Shown piece after piece: positions 17,482 through 26,419 of a stretch of 64,000 nt of DNA (the first letter of the stretch is position 1; each line of letters begins with the position of its first letter). The notes below the pieces were generated by a model that did not search any database, was not told the origin of the DNA, and saw only the letters and a program-made list of their open reading frames with translations. The DNA lies in contig NZ_CP197465.1 of NCBI RefSeq assembly GCF_052180275.1, positions 5,022,001 through 5,086,000 of the forward strand, written 5' to 3'. The position numbers were made by a program, and so were the translations under genes. The DNA is from Kumtagia sp052180275. Its GTDB lineage: Bacteria; Pseudomonadota; Alphaproteobacteria; Rhizobiales; Rhizobiaceae.

Positions 17482-17598
17482 AACGCCCACTGGGCGTTCC
17501 GATCCGCCCGAGGCGGATCGGGCTTTCACCGTTCGCAGCTCCCCGGCGTTCGCAGCTTTTCATCGTGCCACTGGCACGATGAATTCGCGTTCCGCGAA
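17482..17598. repeat. Cluster of four consecutive perfect palindromes
   Basis: Within the 332-base gap between the cupredoxin and TPR genes four perfect hairpins follow one another: AACGCCCA-c-TGGGCGTT (17482-17498), CGATCCGCC-cga-GGCGGATCG (17500-17520), TCATCGTGCCA-c-TGGCACGATGA (17560-17582) and TTCGCG-ttc-CGCGAA (17584-17598). Direct copies of TTCGCAGCTCC also recur at about 17444, 17532 and 17549. This is a mosaic repeat region with no coding potential. Confidence 0.8.
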
Positions 17599-17606
17599 CC
17601 GGCTGC

Positions 17607-19385
17607 TCACCCCTTCGTGTCGGGGGCGGCGGTCTTCGGGGCGGGGGTGGCCGGGGCTTCGAGCGCGGTCTTGCCTTCCAGCGGCGGCAGGCCTTCCCTG
17701 AGTTTCTTCTGCACGGACAGCAGGACGTCTGGCTCCGGCTTCAGGTCGCGGGCGTGGCTCCACTGGAAGGTCGCCTCGAGCCGCCGGCCGGCGCGCCAGT
17801 AGGCGTCGCCGAGATGGTCGTTGAGCACCGGGTCGTCGGGCTTCAGCGACACGGCGCGCTCGAGCTCGACCACCGCCTCGTCAAAACGGTTCAGCCGATA
17901 GTAGGCCCAGCCGAGGGAGTCGACGATGTAGCCGTCGCTGGGCCTCAGATCGACCGCCTTGCGGATCAGGTCGAGGCCCTCGGTGAGATTGACGTTCATA
18001 TCGACCCAGGAGTAGCCGAGATAGTTCATCACCTGCGGCTGGTCGGGAAACAGTTCCAGCGCCTTGCGGAAATTCGGCTCCGCCTTCGGCCATTGCTTCA
18101 GCCGCTCATAGGCGATGCCGCGCTGGTAGAAGATGTTCCAGTTGGCGTTGGTCGGCTGCTTCAGCCGCTCGACGGCGCGGTCGTAATTTTCGGCGGCCGA
18201 CTTGTAATCCTCCTTGGAGGCATAGACGCCGCCGAGCGCCAGATAGGCGCGCATGTCGTCGGGGTCGGCGTCCACCAGCTTCTTCAGATGGGTGATCGCC
18301 TCGTCCTGGCGCTTGAGATCGGCAAGGTTCAGCCCGAGTTGAAGCTCCGCGGCGCGCTTCAGCGGCGAGGCGGCCGGTATCTTCCGGTAGAGCGAGATCG
18401 CCTCCTCGGAATCCTGCTGCTGCTCGGCGACCGCGGCTAGCTGGAGCAGAACCGCGTCGCTGTCCGGCCGCAGCACCAGCGCCAATTGCAGGTAGAGTTT
18501 TACGAAAGGCTCGCCGCCGCCTCGGTTCAGAGCGCCGCCCAGGTCGAGCAGCACCTCGCTGGCGCCGTCGACCGGCGTCGCCACCATCGGCTCGATCTTC
18601 TCGCCCTTCTCAATCTTGTCGCGCAACGACATCAACGGCAGGCGGCCGCTCGCGAATTCGCTGGCCTTATCGAGGATGGCCAGCGCCTTGTCCTTGTCGC
18701 CGCTGCGCGCCAGGAAGCCGGCATAGGCCTCCGCCGCGCGCAGCCAGGTCTCGGGGGCGGCGCTGCCGGCCGCAACATTGTCAATCGTCGCCTGGAAGGC
18801 TGTGGCGGCCTCATCGTTCATGCCGGCGTTTTCGGCGATCAACGCGCGGTGGTAGGAGGCGAAAAGCTCGAACCATTCCGGGCCGTCGAGTTTCTGCAGG
18901 CTGGCGATGGCGCCGGCCCCATCCTTCTGCCCGGCCTCGGTCCAGGCCGACATCAGCCCGGTGATCAGGCGGTCCAGGTCGGATTCCTGGGCCAGCTTCA
19001 GCCAGATGCCGGCCTCGCGGTACTGCTTCTTGCGGATCGCATCGACGGCAAGCGTGACGCGGGAGAAACGCTCGACTTCCGGCACGGTCTTCAGCTTCTC
19101 GGCGAGCGGCAGCGCTTCGTCGAAGCGTCCGGTCGAGACCAGAACCAGCAACAGGCTCTGCTGGAGCTGCTGGTTGTCCGGGTCGAAATCCAGCGCGCGC
19201 CGGTAATAGTCGATGGCGCTGTCCATGTCGTTGTCGACCTCGGCAACGCGCGCCGCGAGATAGGCGCCGGTGAAGGAGCCGATGGCGACGGGCTGGACGG
19301 GACGGTTGGCCAGCGCCGGCGGGCCGACAAGGATCGCAGCGGTGAGCGCCGACACGCTTGCCAGCCAGACGAGACGTTTCCGCAT
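17607..19385 (-). CDS. Large exported tetratricopeptide repeat protein
   Basis: A 592-residue protein with an N-terminal signal peptide (MRKRLVWLASVSALTAAILV, cleavage near ALA-NR), then TPR units from about residue 40 to 560 (for example DMDSAIDYYRRALDFDPDNQ, RFDEAVVELERAVSLKPDDP, WNIFYQRGIAYERLKQWPKA). It is probably periplasmic or outer-membrane associated and a scaffold for protein complexes; similar rhizobial genes are annotated only as TPR proteins. The ATG at 19385 has AAAGGA five bases upstream, which decides it over the ATG six codons earlier. It ends in a proline/alanine-rich tail. Confidence 0.88.
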   Translation of the reverse strand: MRKRLVWLASVSALTAAILVGPPALANRPVQPVAIGSFTGAYLAARVAEVDNDMDSAIDYYRRALDFDPDNQQLQQSLLLVLVSTGRFDEALPLAEKLKTVPEVERFSRVTLAVDAIRKKQYREAGIWLKLAQESDLDRLITGLMSAWTEAGQKDGAGAIASLQKLDGPEWFELFASYHRALIAENAGMNDEAATAFQATIDNVAAGSAAPETWLRAAEAYAGFLARSGDKDKALAILDKASEFASGRLPLMSLRDKIEKGEKIEPMVATPVDGASEVLLDLGGALNRGGGEPFVKLYLQLALVLRPDSDAVLLQLAAVAEQQQDSEEAISLYRKIPAASPLKRAAELQLGLNLADLKRQDEAITHLKKLVDADPDDMRAYLALGGVYASKEDYKSAAENYDRAVERLKQPTNANWNIFYQRGIAYERLKQWPKAEPNFRKALELFPDQPQVMNYLGYSWVDMNVNLTEGLDLIRKAVDLRPSDGYIVDSLGWAYYRLNRFDEAVVELERAVSLKPDDPVLNDHLGDAYWRAGRRLEATFQWSHARDLKPEPDVLLSVQKKLREGLPPLEGKTALEAPATPAPKTAAPDTKG

Positions 19386-19521
19386 TACAGTCCTTTCAGG
19401 CACAGCCGCGCCGCTCGGGATGAATCATCACCGCTTAAGCCGGCAAGCATGGCCTTTTTGCGGTCCCGGTTCAATCCGCCGCGATCGAAGATGATTCTCG
19501 CGACAGAGTGATCGGCCCAGA

Positions 19522-20535
19522 TCAGACCACGCGACTGATGCAGAAATCGATAACGTCCAGCAGCGCGGCCTTCTGCAGCGTGGCGTCGAGCGGCGCCAGC
19601 GCGTCCCGCGCGATGCCGCCGAAATGCCGGGCGCGGCCGATCGTGTCGGCGATGGCGCCGTGGCGCGTCATCAGCTTCAGCGCCTTCTCAAGCGCCTCGT
19701 CGTCGGCGACGTTCTCTTCGATCGCCTGTTTCCAGAAGGCGCGCTCGGTCGCGGTTCCCCGGCGATAGCAGAGGATCACCGGCAGGGTCACCTTGCCCTC
19801 GCGGAAATCGTCGCCGACATTCTTGCCGAGTTTCTTGGAATCGCCGCCGTAGTCGAGCGCGTCGTCGATCAGCTGGAAGGCGAGGCCGAGATTCATGCCG
19901 TAGGAGCGCAGCGCCGCCCGGTCGGTGCGCGCCGCGCCGGCAACCACAGGGCCAACCTCGGCGGCGGCGGAGAACAGCGCGGCGGTCTTGGCCTTGATCA
20001 CCGAGAAATACTCGTCCTCGGTGGTCTCAAGATTCTTTGCCGCCGAAAGCTGCATCACCTCGCCCTCGGCGATGATCGAGGCAGCCGTCGACAGGATGTC
20101 GAGGGCGTCCAGCGAGCCGACGTCGACCATCATGCGAAAAGCCTGGCCGAGCAGGAAGTCGCCGACAAGCACGCTGGCCTGGTTGCCCCAGATCATGCGC
20201 GCCGTCTTCTTGCCGCGGCGCAGATCGCTTTCATCGACCACGTCGTCATGCAGCAGCGTCGCCGTGTGCATGAACTCGACGCTGGTGGCGAGTTTCACAT
20301 GCGCCTCGCCCGCGTAGCCGAACATCTGGGCTGCGGCCAGCGTCACCATCGGCCGAAGGCGCTTGCCGCCGGACGAGATCAGATGATTGGCGATCTCGGG
20401 AATCATCTCGACATCCGATCCCGCCTTGGACAGGATCAGCTTGTTCACCGCGGCCATGTCCGAGGCGGTCAGATCGATCAGTCCCTTGATCGAGACTTCG
20501 CGCTTTCCGTCTTCCAGGTTCAGTACGACACCCAA
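19522..20535 (-). CDS. Long-chain polyprenyl diphosphate synthase (ubiquinone side chain)
   Basis: Trans-prenyltransferase that extends FPP with IPP units, here probably to decaprenyl or octaprenyl diphosphate for ubiquinone. Both aspartate-rich motifs are seen: LLHDDVVDESDLRRG (first, about residue 95) and LAFQLIDDALDYGGD (second, about 215), plus ISSGGKRLRPMVTLAAAQMF at the IPP site. Small residues before the first motif fit long-chain products, but exact length cannot be read. The start is uncertain: a TTG at 20535 has GGGAG eight bases upstream, and a GTG at 20553 is the longest option. It complements UbiA at 1.7-2.7 kb. Confidence 0.92.
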   Translation of the reverse strand: MGVVLNLEDGKREVSIKGLIDLTASDMAAVNKLILSKAGSDVEMIPEIANHLISSGGKRLRPMVTLAAAQMFGYAGEAHVKLATSVEFMHTATLLHDDVVDESDLRRGKKTARMIWGNQASVLVGDFLLGQAFRMMVDVGSLDALDILSTAASIIAEGEVMQLSAAKNLETTEDEYFSVIKAKTAALFSAAAEVGPVVAGAARTDRAALRSYGMNLGLAFQLIDDALDYGGDSKKLGKNVGDDFREGKVTLPVILCYRRGTATERAFWKQAIEENVADDEALEKALKLMTRHGAIADTIGRARHFGGIARDALAPLDATLQKAALLDVIDFCISRVV

Positions 20536-20722
20536 AACAAGCACTCCCGTCACCGGTCGGCCGCGTCCAACGGCCCATGTCCCGCAGACGATTTAGTGCG
20601 GCATATGGACCGAACTCAAGAGGCGAATTGGCGCGGGCACAGGCGAGGAGCTCGATCTGCCCTGCTTCCGCATCGCCATCCCTGCGATAAGATGCCCCGA
20701 TTCCAGCAGAGGGGCGGGCTTG

Positions 20723-22363
20723 ATGGTGCGAGATTGGGCGGTCAGGTTCGGGAAGTCCTTTTCAGCGGTGGGCCTGCTTCTGGGCACGCTGTTCTTCGCG
20801 GCGTCGCTCACGCCCAGCCTGATCCCGCGATCCTTCCTGCTGCAAGGCGTGCTCTCCGGCTGCTCGCTCGCGGCCGGCTACGGCACCGGCGTTTTCATAC
20901 GATGGCTGTGGTCCCGGCTGGAACTGCCGAAGCCGGGCAGAAGGGCCGACCTCGTCCTCAAGGCCGGCGCGGCCGTTGTCTTCGCCGTCGTGGCCGTGCG
21001 GTTTCTGTGGAAAGCTGCGGAATGGCAGAATTCCATCCGCTCGCTGATGGGCATGGAGCCGGTCGACACGGCGCATCCCTTCGAGGTCGGCGTCATCGCT
21101 CTCCTGGTGTTCTGCTTGCTCATCGGCATTGGCCGGTTGTTCAACCTTCTGTTCGGCCTCCTGTCCCGGCGCATCGGCGGTTTCGCCTCACGACCGGTCG
21201 CCAACATCGTCGGCGCTGTCGTCGCCGCGACGCTGTTCTGGTCGGTCATAGACGGCGTATTGCTGCGGGCCGGGCTGCGCGTCGCCGATTCCTCGTTCCG
21301 GACGATCGACGAGCTTATGGAGGATGCCAGCGCCAGGCCCACCGACCCCAACAAGACCGGCAGCGAAGCTTCGCTGATCGACTGGGAGGGAATTGGCCGC
21401 GCCGGCCGCGAGTTCGTGGCGCAAGGCCCGAGCAAGGATGCGATCCAGGCGTTTCTCGGCCGCGACGCCGTCGAACCGATCCGCGTCTATGCCGGCCTGA
21501 ATTCGGCGGACAGTCCGGACGACCGCGCAAAGCTCGCCCTGGAGGAATTGAAGCGCGTCGGCGGATTCGACCGCTCCGTCCTGATCCTCATCACGCCGAC
21601 CGGAACGGGGTGGGTCGACCCGCCGGCCATGAACACGGTCGAATATCTGCATGGCGGAGACGTCGCGAGCGTCGCCGTTCAATATTCGTACCTGGCAAGC
21701 TGGCTGTCGCTGCTGGTGGAGCCCGACTACGGCAACGAGGCGGCGCGGGCGCTGTTCACGCAGGTCTACGGATACTGGACCACTCTGCCGAAGGACAAGC
21801 GGCCGCGCCTCTATCTCTTCGGGCTCAGCCTCGGCGCGCTCAACTCGCAGCGCTCAGCGGACCTGTTCGACGTGCTGGGCGACCCGCTGCAGGGCGCGTT
21901 GTGGAGCGGACCGCCCTTCCCCAGCAGCATGTGGAATTCTGTCACGCGACGGCGCGAGCCGGGTTCACCGGCCTGGCTGCCGCGCTTCGGCAACGGCTCG
22001 GTCATTCGCTTCACCGCGCAGAAGGATGCGCTCGACATCCCCGGTGCGCAATGGGGGCCGATGCGGATCGTCTACCTGCAGTATGCGAGCGACGCGATCA
22101 CCTTCTTCGAGCCTGCCTCCGCCTACCGTGAGCCGGCCTGGATGGCGGAGCCGCGCGGTCCCGACGTGTCGCCGGAGTTGCGCTGGTACCCCGTGGTGAC
22201 GTTCTTCCAGCTGCTGCTCGACGTGATGACGGCGACGACCACGCCGATGGGCTACGGGCATGTCTACGCGCCGCAGCATTACATCGACGCCTGGGTAGCG
22301 GTGACGGATGTGCGTTGGACGCCGGAGGAGATCGAGCGCCTCAAGCAGCACTTCAAGAAATGA
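20723..22363 (+). CDS. Membrane-anchored alpha/beta-hydrolase family protein
   Basis: A 546-residue protein. The N-terminal third contains four or five hydrophobic helices (for example SFLLQGVLSGCSLAAGYGTG and VIALLVFCLLIGIGRLFNLL). The rest is an alpha/beta hydrolase of the type Pfam calls Abhydrolase_9, with nucleophile elbow GLSLG in LFGLSLGALNS and a later segment HVYAPQHYIDAWVAVTD containing a possible catalytic His. The soluble part would act at the membrane surface, probably on a lipid or ester; no substrate is known to me. The ATG at 20723 directly follows a TTG. It is divergent from the polyprenyl synthase. Confidence 0.85.
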   Translation: MVRDWAVRFGKSFSAVGLLLGTLFFAASLTPSLIPRSFLLQGVLSGCSLAAGYGTGVFIRWLWSRLELPKPGRRADLVLKAGAAVVFAVVAVRFLWKAAEWQNSIRSLMGMEPVDTAHPFEVGVIALLVFCLLIGIGRLFNLLFGLLSRRIGGFASRPVANIVGAVVAATLFWSVIDGVLLRAGLRVADSSFRTIDELMEDASARPTDPNKTGSEASLIDWEGIGRAGREFVAQGPSKDAIQAFLGRDAVEPIRVYAGLNSADSPDDRAKLALEELKRVGGFDRSVLILITPTGTGWVDPPAMNTVEYLHGGDVASVAVQYSYLASWLSLLVEPDYGNEAARALFTQVYGYWTTLPKDKRPRLYLFGLSLGALNSQRSADLFDVLGDPLQGALWSGPPFPSSMWNSVTRRREPGSPAWLPRFGNGSVIRFTAQKDALDIPGAQWGPMRIVYLQYASDAITFFEPASAYREPAWMAEPRGPDVSPELRWYPVVTFFQLLLDVMTATTTPMGYGHVYAPQHYIDAWVAVTDVRWTPEEIERLKQHFKK

Positions 22364-22436
22364 GCAGCGGCAAGCGGCGTTCCCGGCGGCTGCATTTGCG
22401 GTTTACACCGTCCATGCAACCTGCAACCCTTTGTCC

Positions 22437-22661
22437 ATGATCGAGATCATCCGCACCAACGACGCCGTCGTCCTCTCCTTCGCGCAATCGCTGCTCCGCG
22501 ACGCCGGGATAGAGTGCCTGGTGGCCGACCAGAACATGAGCGTGCTGGACGGCTCCATCGGCATTTTGCCGAGGCGCATCCTGGTTTCTGAGGACGACGC
22601 CGAACAGGCGCGCCGCATCTTCGCTGACGCCGGCATCGGCAACGAGCTGCGCGAACGGTGA
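22437..22661 (+). CDS. DUF2007 putative signal-transducing protein
   Basis: A 74-residue soluble protein of the DUF2007 family: MIEIIRTNDAVVLSFAQSLL, then GIECLVADQNMSVLDGSIGI, and PRRILVSEDDAEQARRIFAD, a small ferredoxin-like fold. The family is thought to act in signalling or protein interaction but the role is not established. Its position just ahead of a methyltransferase gene (nine bases between) is a conserved rhizobial arrangement in my recollection, and suggests one transcript through the S49 peptidase gene. Confidence 0.85.
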   Translation: MIEIIRTNDAVVLSFAQSLLRDAGIECLVADQNMSVLDGSIGILPRRILVSEDDAEQARRIFADAGIGNELRER

Positions 22662-22670
22662 GAATTTGCC

Positions 22671-23465
22671 GTGACCGGCTTGGCATCCCCACCGGAGGGC
22701 GAGACTTTCACCATCGACGCTTTTCATCGCGGCCGCTTCACGTTGGTGCAACCGGCTAAGGGCGGGCATCGGGCCGGTATGGATGCGCTGGTGCTGGCAG
22801 CGGCCGTGCCGGCTGGCTTTGCCGGACTGGCGGTCGATTTCGGCGCGGGTGCCGGAGCCGTGGGTCTTGCCGTCGCCGCCAGATGCCCGAACGCCTCCGT
22901 GCTGCTGGTCGAGCGGTCGCAGGAGATGGCTGGCTACGCCGAACGCTCTCTGGCGCACGCCGGCAATTTCGTCCTGGCCGGGCGGGTTTCCCTGCTGGTG
23001 GCCGATGTAGTGCTGTCCGGCAAGGCACGGACCGAAGCGGGCCTGAAAGACCGGTCGGCCGACTTCGTGTTGATGAATCCTCCCTTCAACGACGGCCGCG
23101 ACCGCGCGACACCGGACGCACTTCGGCGCGAGGCGCATGTCGCAGACGAACAAGTGTTCGAGACATGGCTGCGCAGCGCGGCTGCGATCCTCAAGCCGCG
23201 CGGCAGGCTGGCGCTGATCGCACGCCCGGCCTCGCTCTACAAAATCCTGCCGGCCATGGAAGGCCGCTTCGGCAGCGCCGAGATCGTGCCGATCCATGCC
23301 GCCGCCGACCGGCCGGCCATCCGTATCGTTGTCCGCGCGGTTCGCGGCGCGCGCGGTCTGTCGTCGCTGATGCCGCCGCTGATGCTGCACGAGACGGCCG
23401 ACAACAGCTTCACGCCGCGCGCCGAGGCGATAAATGCCGGAGAAGCCTCGCTTTTCGGCGACTGA
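22671..23465 (+). CDS. Class I SAM methyltransferase, TrmN6-like
   Basis: A 264-residue Rossmann-fold methyltransferase. The SAM site is AVDFGAGAGAVGLAVAARCP (about 57-75) and the N6-adenine or glutamine catalytic motif is NPPFNDG (about 138-144). This pairing resembles tRNA1(Val) A37 N6-methyltransferase (YfiC/TrmN6), but related enzymes methylate other targets, so a specific substrate is only suggested. The start is the GTG at 22671. It lies between the DUF2007 gene and the S49 peptidase gene, probably in one operon. Confidence 0.88.
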   Translation: MTGLASPPEGETFTIDAFHRGRFTLVQPAKGGHRAGMDALVLAAAVPAGFAGLAVDFGAGAGAVGLAVAARCPNASVLLVERSQEMAGYAERSLAHAGNFVLAGRVSLLVADVVLSGKARTEAGLKDRSADFVLMNPPFNDGRDRATPDALRREAHVADEQVFETWLRSAAAILKPRGRLALIARPASLYKILPAMEGRFGSAEIVPIHAAADRPAIRIVVRAVRGARGLSSLMPPLMLHETADNSFTPRAEAINAGEASLFGD

Positions 23466-23541
23466 TACCGGCAGCGCTTGCGCGGCGCGCGCCAATGCCT
23501 ACATGCGTTGCAGAGACACCGAGAAACGGAGCCCATCCACA

Positions 23542-24411
23542 GTGACGTCATTCCTGCGCCGCCTGCTGCCGAAATCGATGCGGTCGGAGGGAGTCACGAT
23601 CCCGGTGGTGCGGCTCAGCGGCACGATCATGGCCGGCGGCGGCCAGTTCCGTCCTAGCCTGTCGCTCGCCTCCACCGCCGGCATTCTCGAAAAGGCGTTC
23701 GCGGTGAAGGATGCGCCGGCGGTCGCCATCTCGATCAACTCGCCGGGCGGCTCGCCCGTCCAGTCGCGGCTGATCTACCAGGGCATCCGCGACCTGGCGA
23801 CCGAGAAGAACAAGAAGGTGCTGGTGTTCGTGGAGGATGTGGCGGCTTCGGGCGGCTACATGATCGCGGTGGCGGGCGACGAGATCATCGCCGACCCGTC
23901 TTCCATCGTCGGCTCGATCGGCGTCGTTTCTGCCTCGTTCGGCTTTCCCGAACTGATGCAGAAGATCGGCGTCGAGCGCCGTGTCCACACCGCAGGGCGC
24001 AACAAGGCTGTGCTCGATCCGTTCCAGCCGGAAAAGGCGGAGGATGTCGAGCGGCTGAAGGTTTTGCAGCTCGAAATCCACGAGACCTTCATCGACCTGG
24101 TGAAGGACCGGCGCGGCGACAGGCTGTCGCAGGATCCCGACCTGTTCACCGGCCTGTTCTGGACCGGCCGGAAAGGCCTGTCGCTGGGTCTCGTCGATGC
24201 GATCGGCGACATGCGCGGCACGCTCAAGGCGCGGTTCGGCGACAGGACGCAGATGAAACTGATCACCCAGCCGCGCGGGCTTTTCGGCCGCCGGCTGGGT
24301 GTGTTCGGATCGAGCGCTGGCTTTTCTGTAGCCGACATCGCAAGCTCTGCCGCCGGGGGCCTGCTGGATGCGGCGGAGGAACGCGCGCTGTGGAGCCGAT
24401 ACGGGCTTTGA
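23542..24411 (+). CDS. S49 family (SppA/SohB-like) serine peptidase
   Basis: About 289 residues of the signal-peptide-peptidase A / SohB family, with Ser-Lys dyad chemistry. Visible motifs are AISINSPGGSPVQSRLI (oxyanion region), EDVAASGGYMIAVAGDEI with the nucleophile Ser in ASGGY, and DPSSIVGSIGVVSASFGFPE. The GTG at 23542 (ACGGAG upstream) is preferred because it avoids overlapping the preceding methyltransferase gene; an ATG at 23503 is possible. No obvious transmembrane segment precedes the domain, unlike many SppA. It is likely cytoplasmic or peripherally membrane-bound. Confidence 0.88.
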   Translation: MTSFLRRLLPKSMRSEGVTIPVVRLSGTIMAGGGQFRPSLSLASTAGILEKAFAVKDAPAVAISINSPGGSPVQSRLIYQGIRDLATEKNKKVLVFVEDVAASGGYMIAVAGDEIIADPSSIVGSIGVVSASFGFPELMQKIGVERRVHTAGRNKAVLDPFQPEKAEDVERLKVLQLEIHETFIDLVKDRRGDRLSQDPDLFTGLFWTGRKGLSLGLVDAIGDMRGTLKARFGDRTQMKLITQPRGLFGRRLGVFGSSAGFSVADIASSAAGGLLDAAEERALWSRYGL

Positions 24412-24493
24412 ATGGCAAGCGGTTTACCGCTATGATGGTCGTATGCCGACCTGAACGGTCCTTCCGGCCGTTCGATGCAGGGAGGGAAATGTC

Positions 24494-24679
24494 ATGCCGC
24501 AGCTCATCTTCTTCGCCGTTGTCGGCGTGGTCGCCTATTTCGGCTACCGCCATTTCGTGCGCGAGGCCGAGCGCGTGACCGCAAAGATCAAGCGCCACGA
24601 GCAGCAGGCAAAGACCCGTGCCGACGGCACGCTGGTGTTCGATCCGAAGACCGGCGAATACCGCCCTGCCAAGGACTGA
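24494..24679 (+). CDS. Small single-span membrane protein
   Basis: A 61-residue protein with one N-terminal membrane helix (PQLIFFAVVGVVAYFGYRHF) followed by a basic amphipathic segment (EAERVTAKIKRHEQQAKT) and a GTLVFDPKTGEYRPAKD tail. The ATG is preceded by AGGGAGG. Function is unknown; similar small proteins are common between the S49 gene and ispE in rhizobia. It is nine bases upstream of ispE and probably co-transcribed. Confidence 0.75.
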   Translation: MPQLIFFAVVGVVAYFGYRHFVREAERVTAKIKRHEQQAKTRADGTLVFDPKTGEYRPAKD

Positions 24680-24688
24680 CGGTCCATC

Positions 24689-25588
24689 GTGTCGGAAACA
24701 GTTGCGGCGGTCGCCGAGGCGGCGCCGGCCAAGATCAACCTCGCCCTGCATGTCACCGGCAGGCGGCCGGACGGCTATCACCTGATCGAAAGCCTTTGCG
24801 TGTTCACCGCGTTCGGCGACCAGGTCGCCGTCGGCCCGGCGCCGCGCGACCTGTTCACGGTTTCAGGGCCATTCGCGCAGGACATCCCCGGCGGCGTGGA
24901 CAATCTCGCCATCCGGGCGCGCGACGTGCTGCGCAAGGCCGCCGGATCGGCAGCCGTTTCGCCGGCGCTGATCTTCCTGGAGAAGAACGTCCCGGCATCG
25001 TCGGGCGTCGGCGGCGGGTCCAGCGATGCGGCGGCCGTATTGAGAGCGCTCAAGCGCTTCTGGAAACTCGATATCGATGCGGGCGTGCTTGCCCGTATCG
25101 GGCTGGCGCTCGGCGCGGATGTGCCGATGTGCCTGCATGCCCGGCCGCTGGTGGCGCGCGGTATCGGCGAGGTGATCCAGCCGCTCGAAAAGTTTCCGTC
25201 GCTGGCGCTGGTGCTGGTCAATCCGAGTGTGGCCGTCGCGACGCCCCAGGTTTTCGCCGCGCTTGCCCGCCGCGAAAATCCGCCGCTTCCTCCCCTGCCG
25301 GCCCGCAGGGATACGACCAGCCTCCTCGGTTGGTTGGCGACGACGCGCAACGACTTGATGGCACCTGCCTTGGACCTGGCGCCGGCGATCGGCGATACGC
25401 TGACCGCGCTGAGCGGCGCGGGTGCCGCCTTTGCGCGGATGTCGGGGTCCGGTGCTACATGCTTCGGTATTTTTAGCGACAACACCGCAGCCCAGCGCGC
25501 TGCCAACGCGATCTCGACGGCGCGGCCGGACTGGTTCGTCGCGGCGACGGAAACAACTGCTTCGGCTCCGCCCGGCACAGGGATTTGA
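24689..25588 (+). CDS. ispE: 4-diphosphocytidyl-2-C-methyl-D-erythritol kinase
   Basis: GHMP kinase phosphorylating CDP-ME in the MEP isoprenoid pathway, the source of IPP for the polyprenyl synthase and UbiA in this window. The 299 residues include the substrate site APAKINLALHVTGRRPDGYH (12-31), the ATP-binding GHMP motif PASSGVGGGSSDAAAVLRAL (about 101-120) and the C-terminal GSGATCFGIF motif. The start is the GTG at 24689. It is followed by a 180-base palindromic element before moaB. Confidence 0.95.
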   Translation: MSETVAAVAEAAPAKINLALHVTGRRPDGYHLIESLCVFTAFGDQVAVGPAPRDLFTVSGPFAQDIPGGVDNLAIRARDVLRKAAGSAAVSPALIFLEKNVPASSGVGGGSSDAAAVLRALKRFWKLDIDAGVLARIGLALGADVPMCLHARPLVARGIGEVIQPLEKFPSLALVLVNPSVAVATPQVFAALARRENPPLPPLPARRDTTSLLGWLATTRNDLMAPALDLAPAIGDTLTALSGAGAAFARMSGSGATCFGIFSDNTAAQRAANAISTARPDWFVAATETTASAPPGTGI

Positions 25589-25593
25589 GCATG

Positions 25594-25773
25594 GCGCTCC
25601 TTCACACCCCCCTCAGTCCTGCCGGACATCTCCCCCGCAAGGGGGGAGATTGGCAGCTTCAGTCCCGCCGCCCGTCCTGCATCGTCAGCGATTGGCGAAA
25701 CCAGAGCGGCCGGCGAATCTCCCCCCTTGCGAGGGAGATTTCCGGCAGGACAGAGGGGGGTGCGAAGGAGCGC
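25594..25773. repeat. 180-base MITE-like palindromic element
   Basis: The ends are long inverted repeats: GCGCTCCTTC, CACCCCCCTC and GTCCTGCCGG on the left match the reverse complement of the right end with few mismatches over about 60 bases per arm. Each arm also has its own inner hairpin (ATCTCCCCC / GGGGGGAGAT). The element starts six bases after the ispE stop and ends 44 bases before moaB. No gene within. Confidence 0.85.
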
Positions 25774-25817
25774 GGCATTTCAAAGTTTACGCGAGGAATC
25801 GCGCAGGCGAGGCACTG

Positions 25818-26366
25818 ATGGCGCCCAACGACCGCCCCTTCATCCCCGTTGGCATCGCGGTGCTCACCGTCTCCGACACGCGAACATTGGTCGACGATAA
25901 ATCCGGCCAGACGCTCGCCGATCGCATCGCCGAGGCCGGCCATGTGCTGGCCGACCGCGCCATCGTCACCGACGACAGGGAAAAGATCCGCGAAAGGGTG
26001 CTCGCCTGGTCGCGCGACGAAAAAATCGACGTGGTGATCACCACCGGCGGCACCGGCTTCACCGGCCGCGACGTGACGCCGGAGGCGCTGGAGCCGATCT
26101 TCGAAAAGCGCATGGACGGGTTTTCCGAAGTTTTCCACCGCATCTCCTACGACAAGATCGGCACCTCGACGATCCAGTCGCGGGCAACGGGCGGCGTGGT
26201 CAACGCCACCTTCGTGTTCGTGCTGCCGGGCTCGCCCGGCGCCTGCCGCGACGCCTGGGACGGGATCATCAAGCCACAGCTCGACTACCGGCACATGCCG
26301 TGCAACTTCGTGGAGATCATGCCGCGCCTCGACGAACATCTGAGGCGCGGCGCAAAACCGACCTGA
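25818..26366 (+). CDS. moaB: Molybdenum cofactor biosynthesis protein B
   Basis: A 182-residue MogA/MoaB-fold protein that adenylylates molybdopterin before molybdenum insertion. Motifs: GIAVLTVSDTRTLVDDKSGQ at the N-terminus, VVITTGGTGFTGRDVTPEA (about 72-90) and FVFVLPGSPGACRDAWDGI. The ATG follows GGCGAGGCACTG, a moderate ribosome site. No other molybdenum cofactor gene is near. It is convergent with the second RTX gene, with 53 bases between their ends. Confidence 0.93.
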   Translation: MAPNDRPFIPVGIAVLTVSDTRTLVDDKSGQTLADRIAEAGHVLADRAIVTDDREKIRERVLAWSRDEKIDVVITTGGTGFTGRDVTPEALEPIFEKRMDGFSEVFHRISYDKIGTSTIQSRATGGVVNATFVFVLPGSPGACRDAWDGIIKPQLDYRHMPCNFVEIMPRLDEHLRRGAKPT

Positions 26367-26419
26367 AGGGCAACGCTGCCGGCGAACCGGTCGCGCCTCC
26401 CTTCGCAGTCTGCAAGTCC

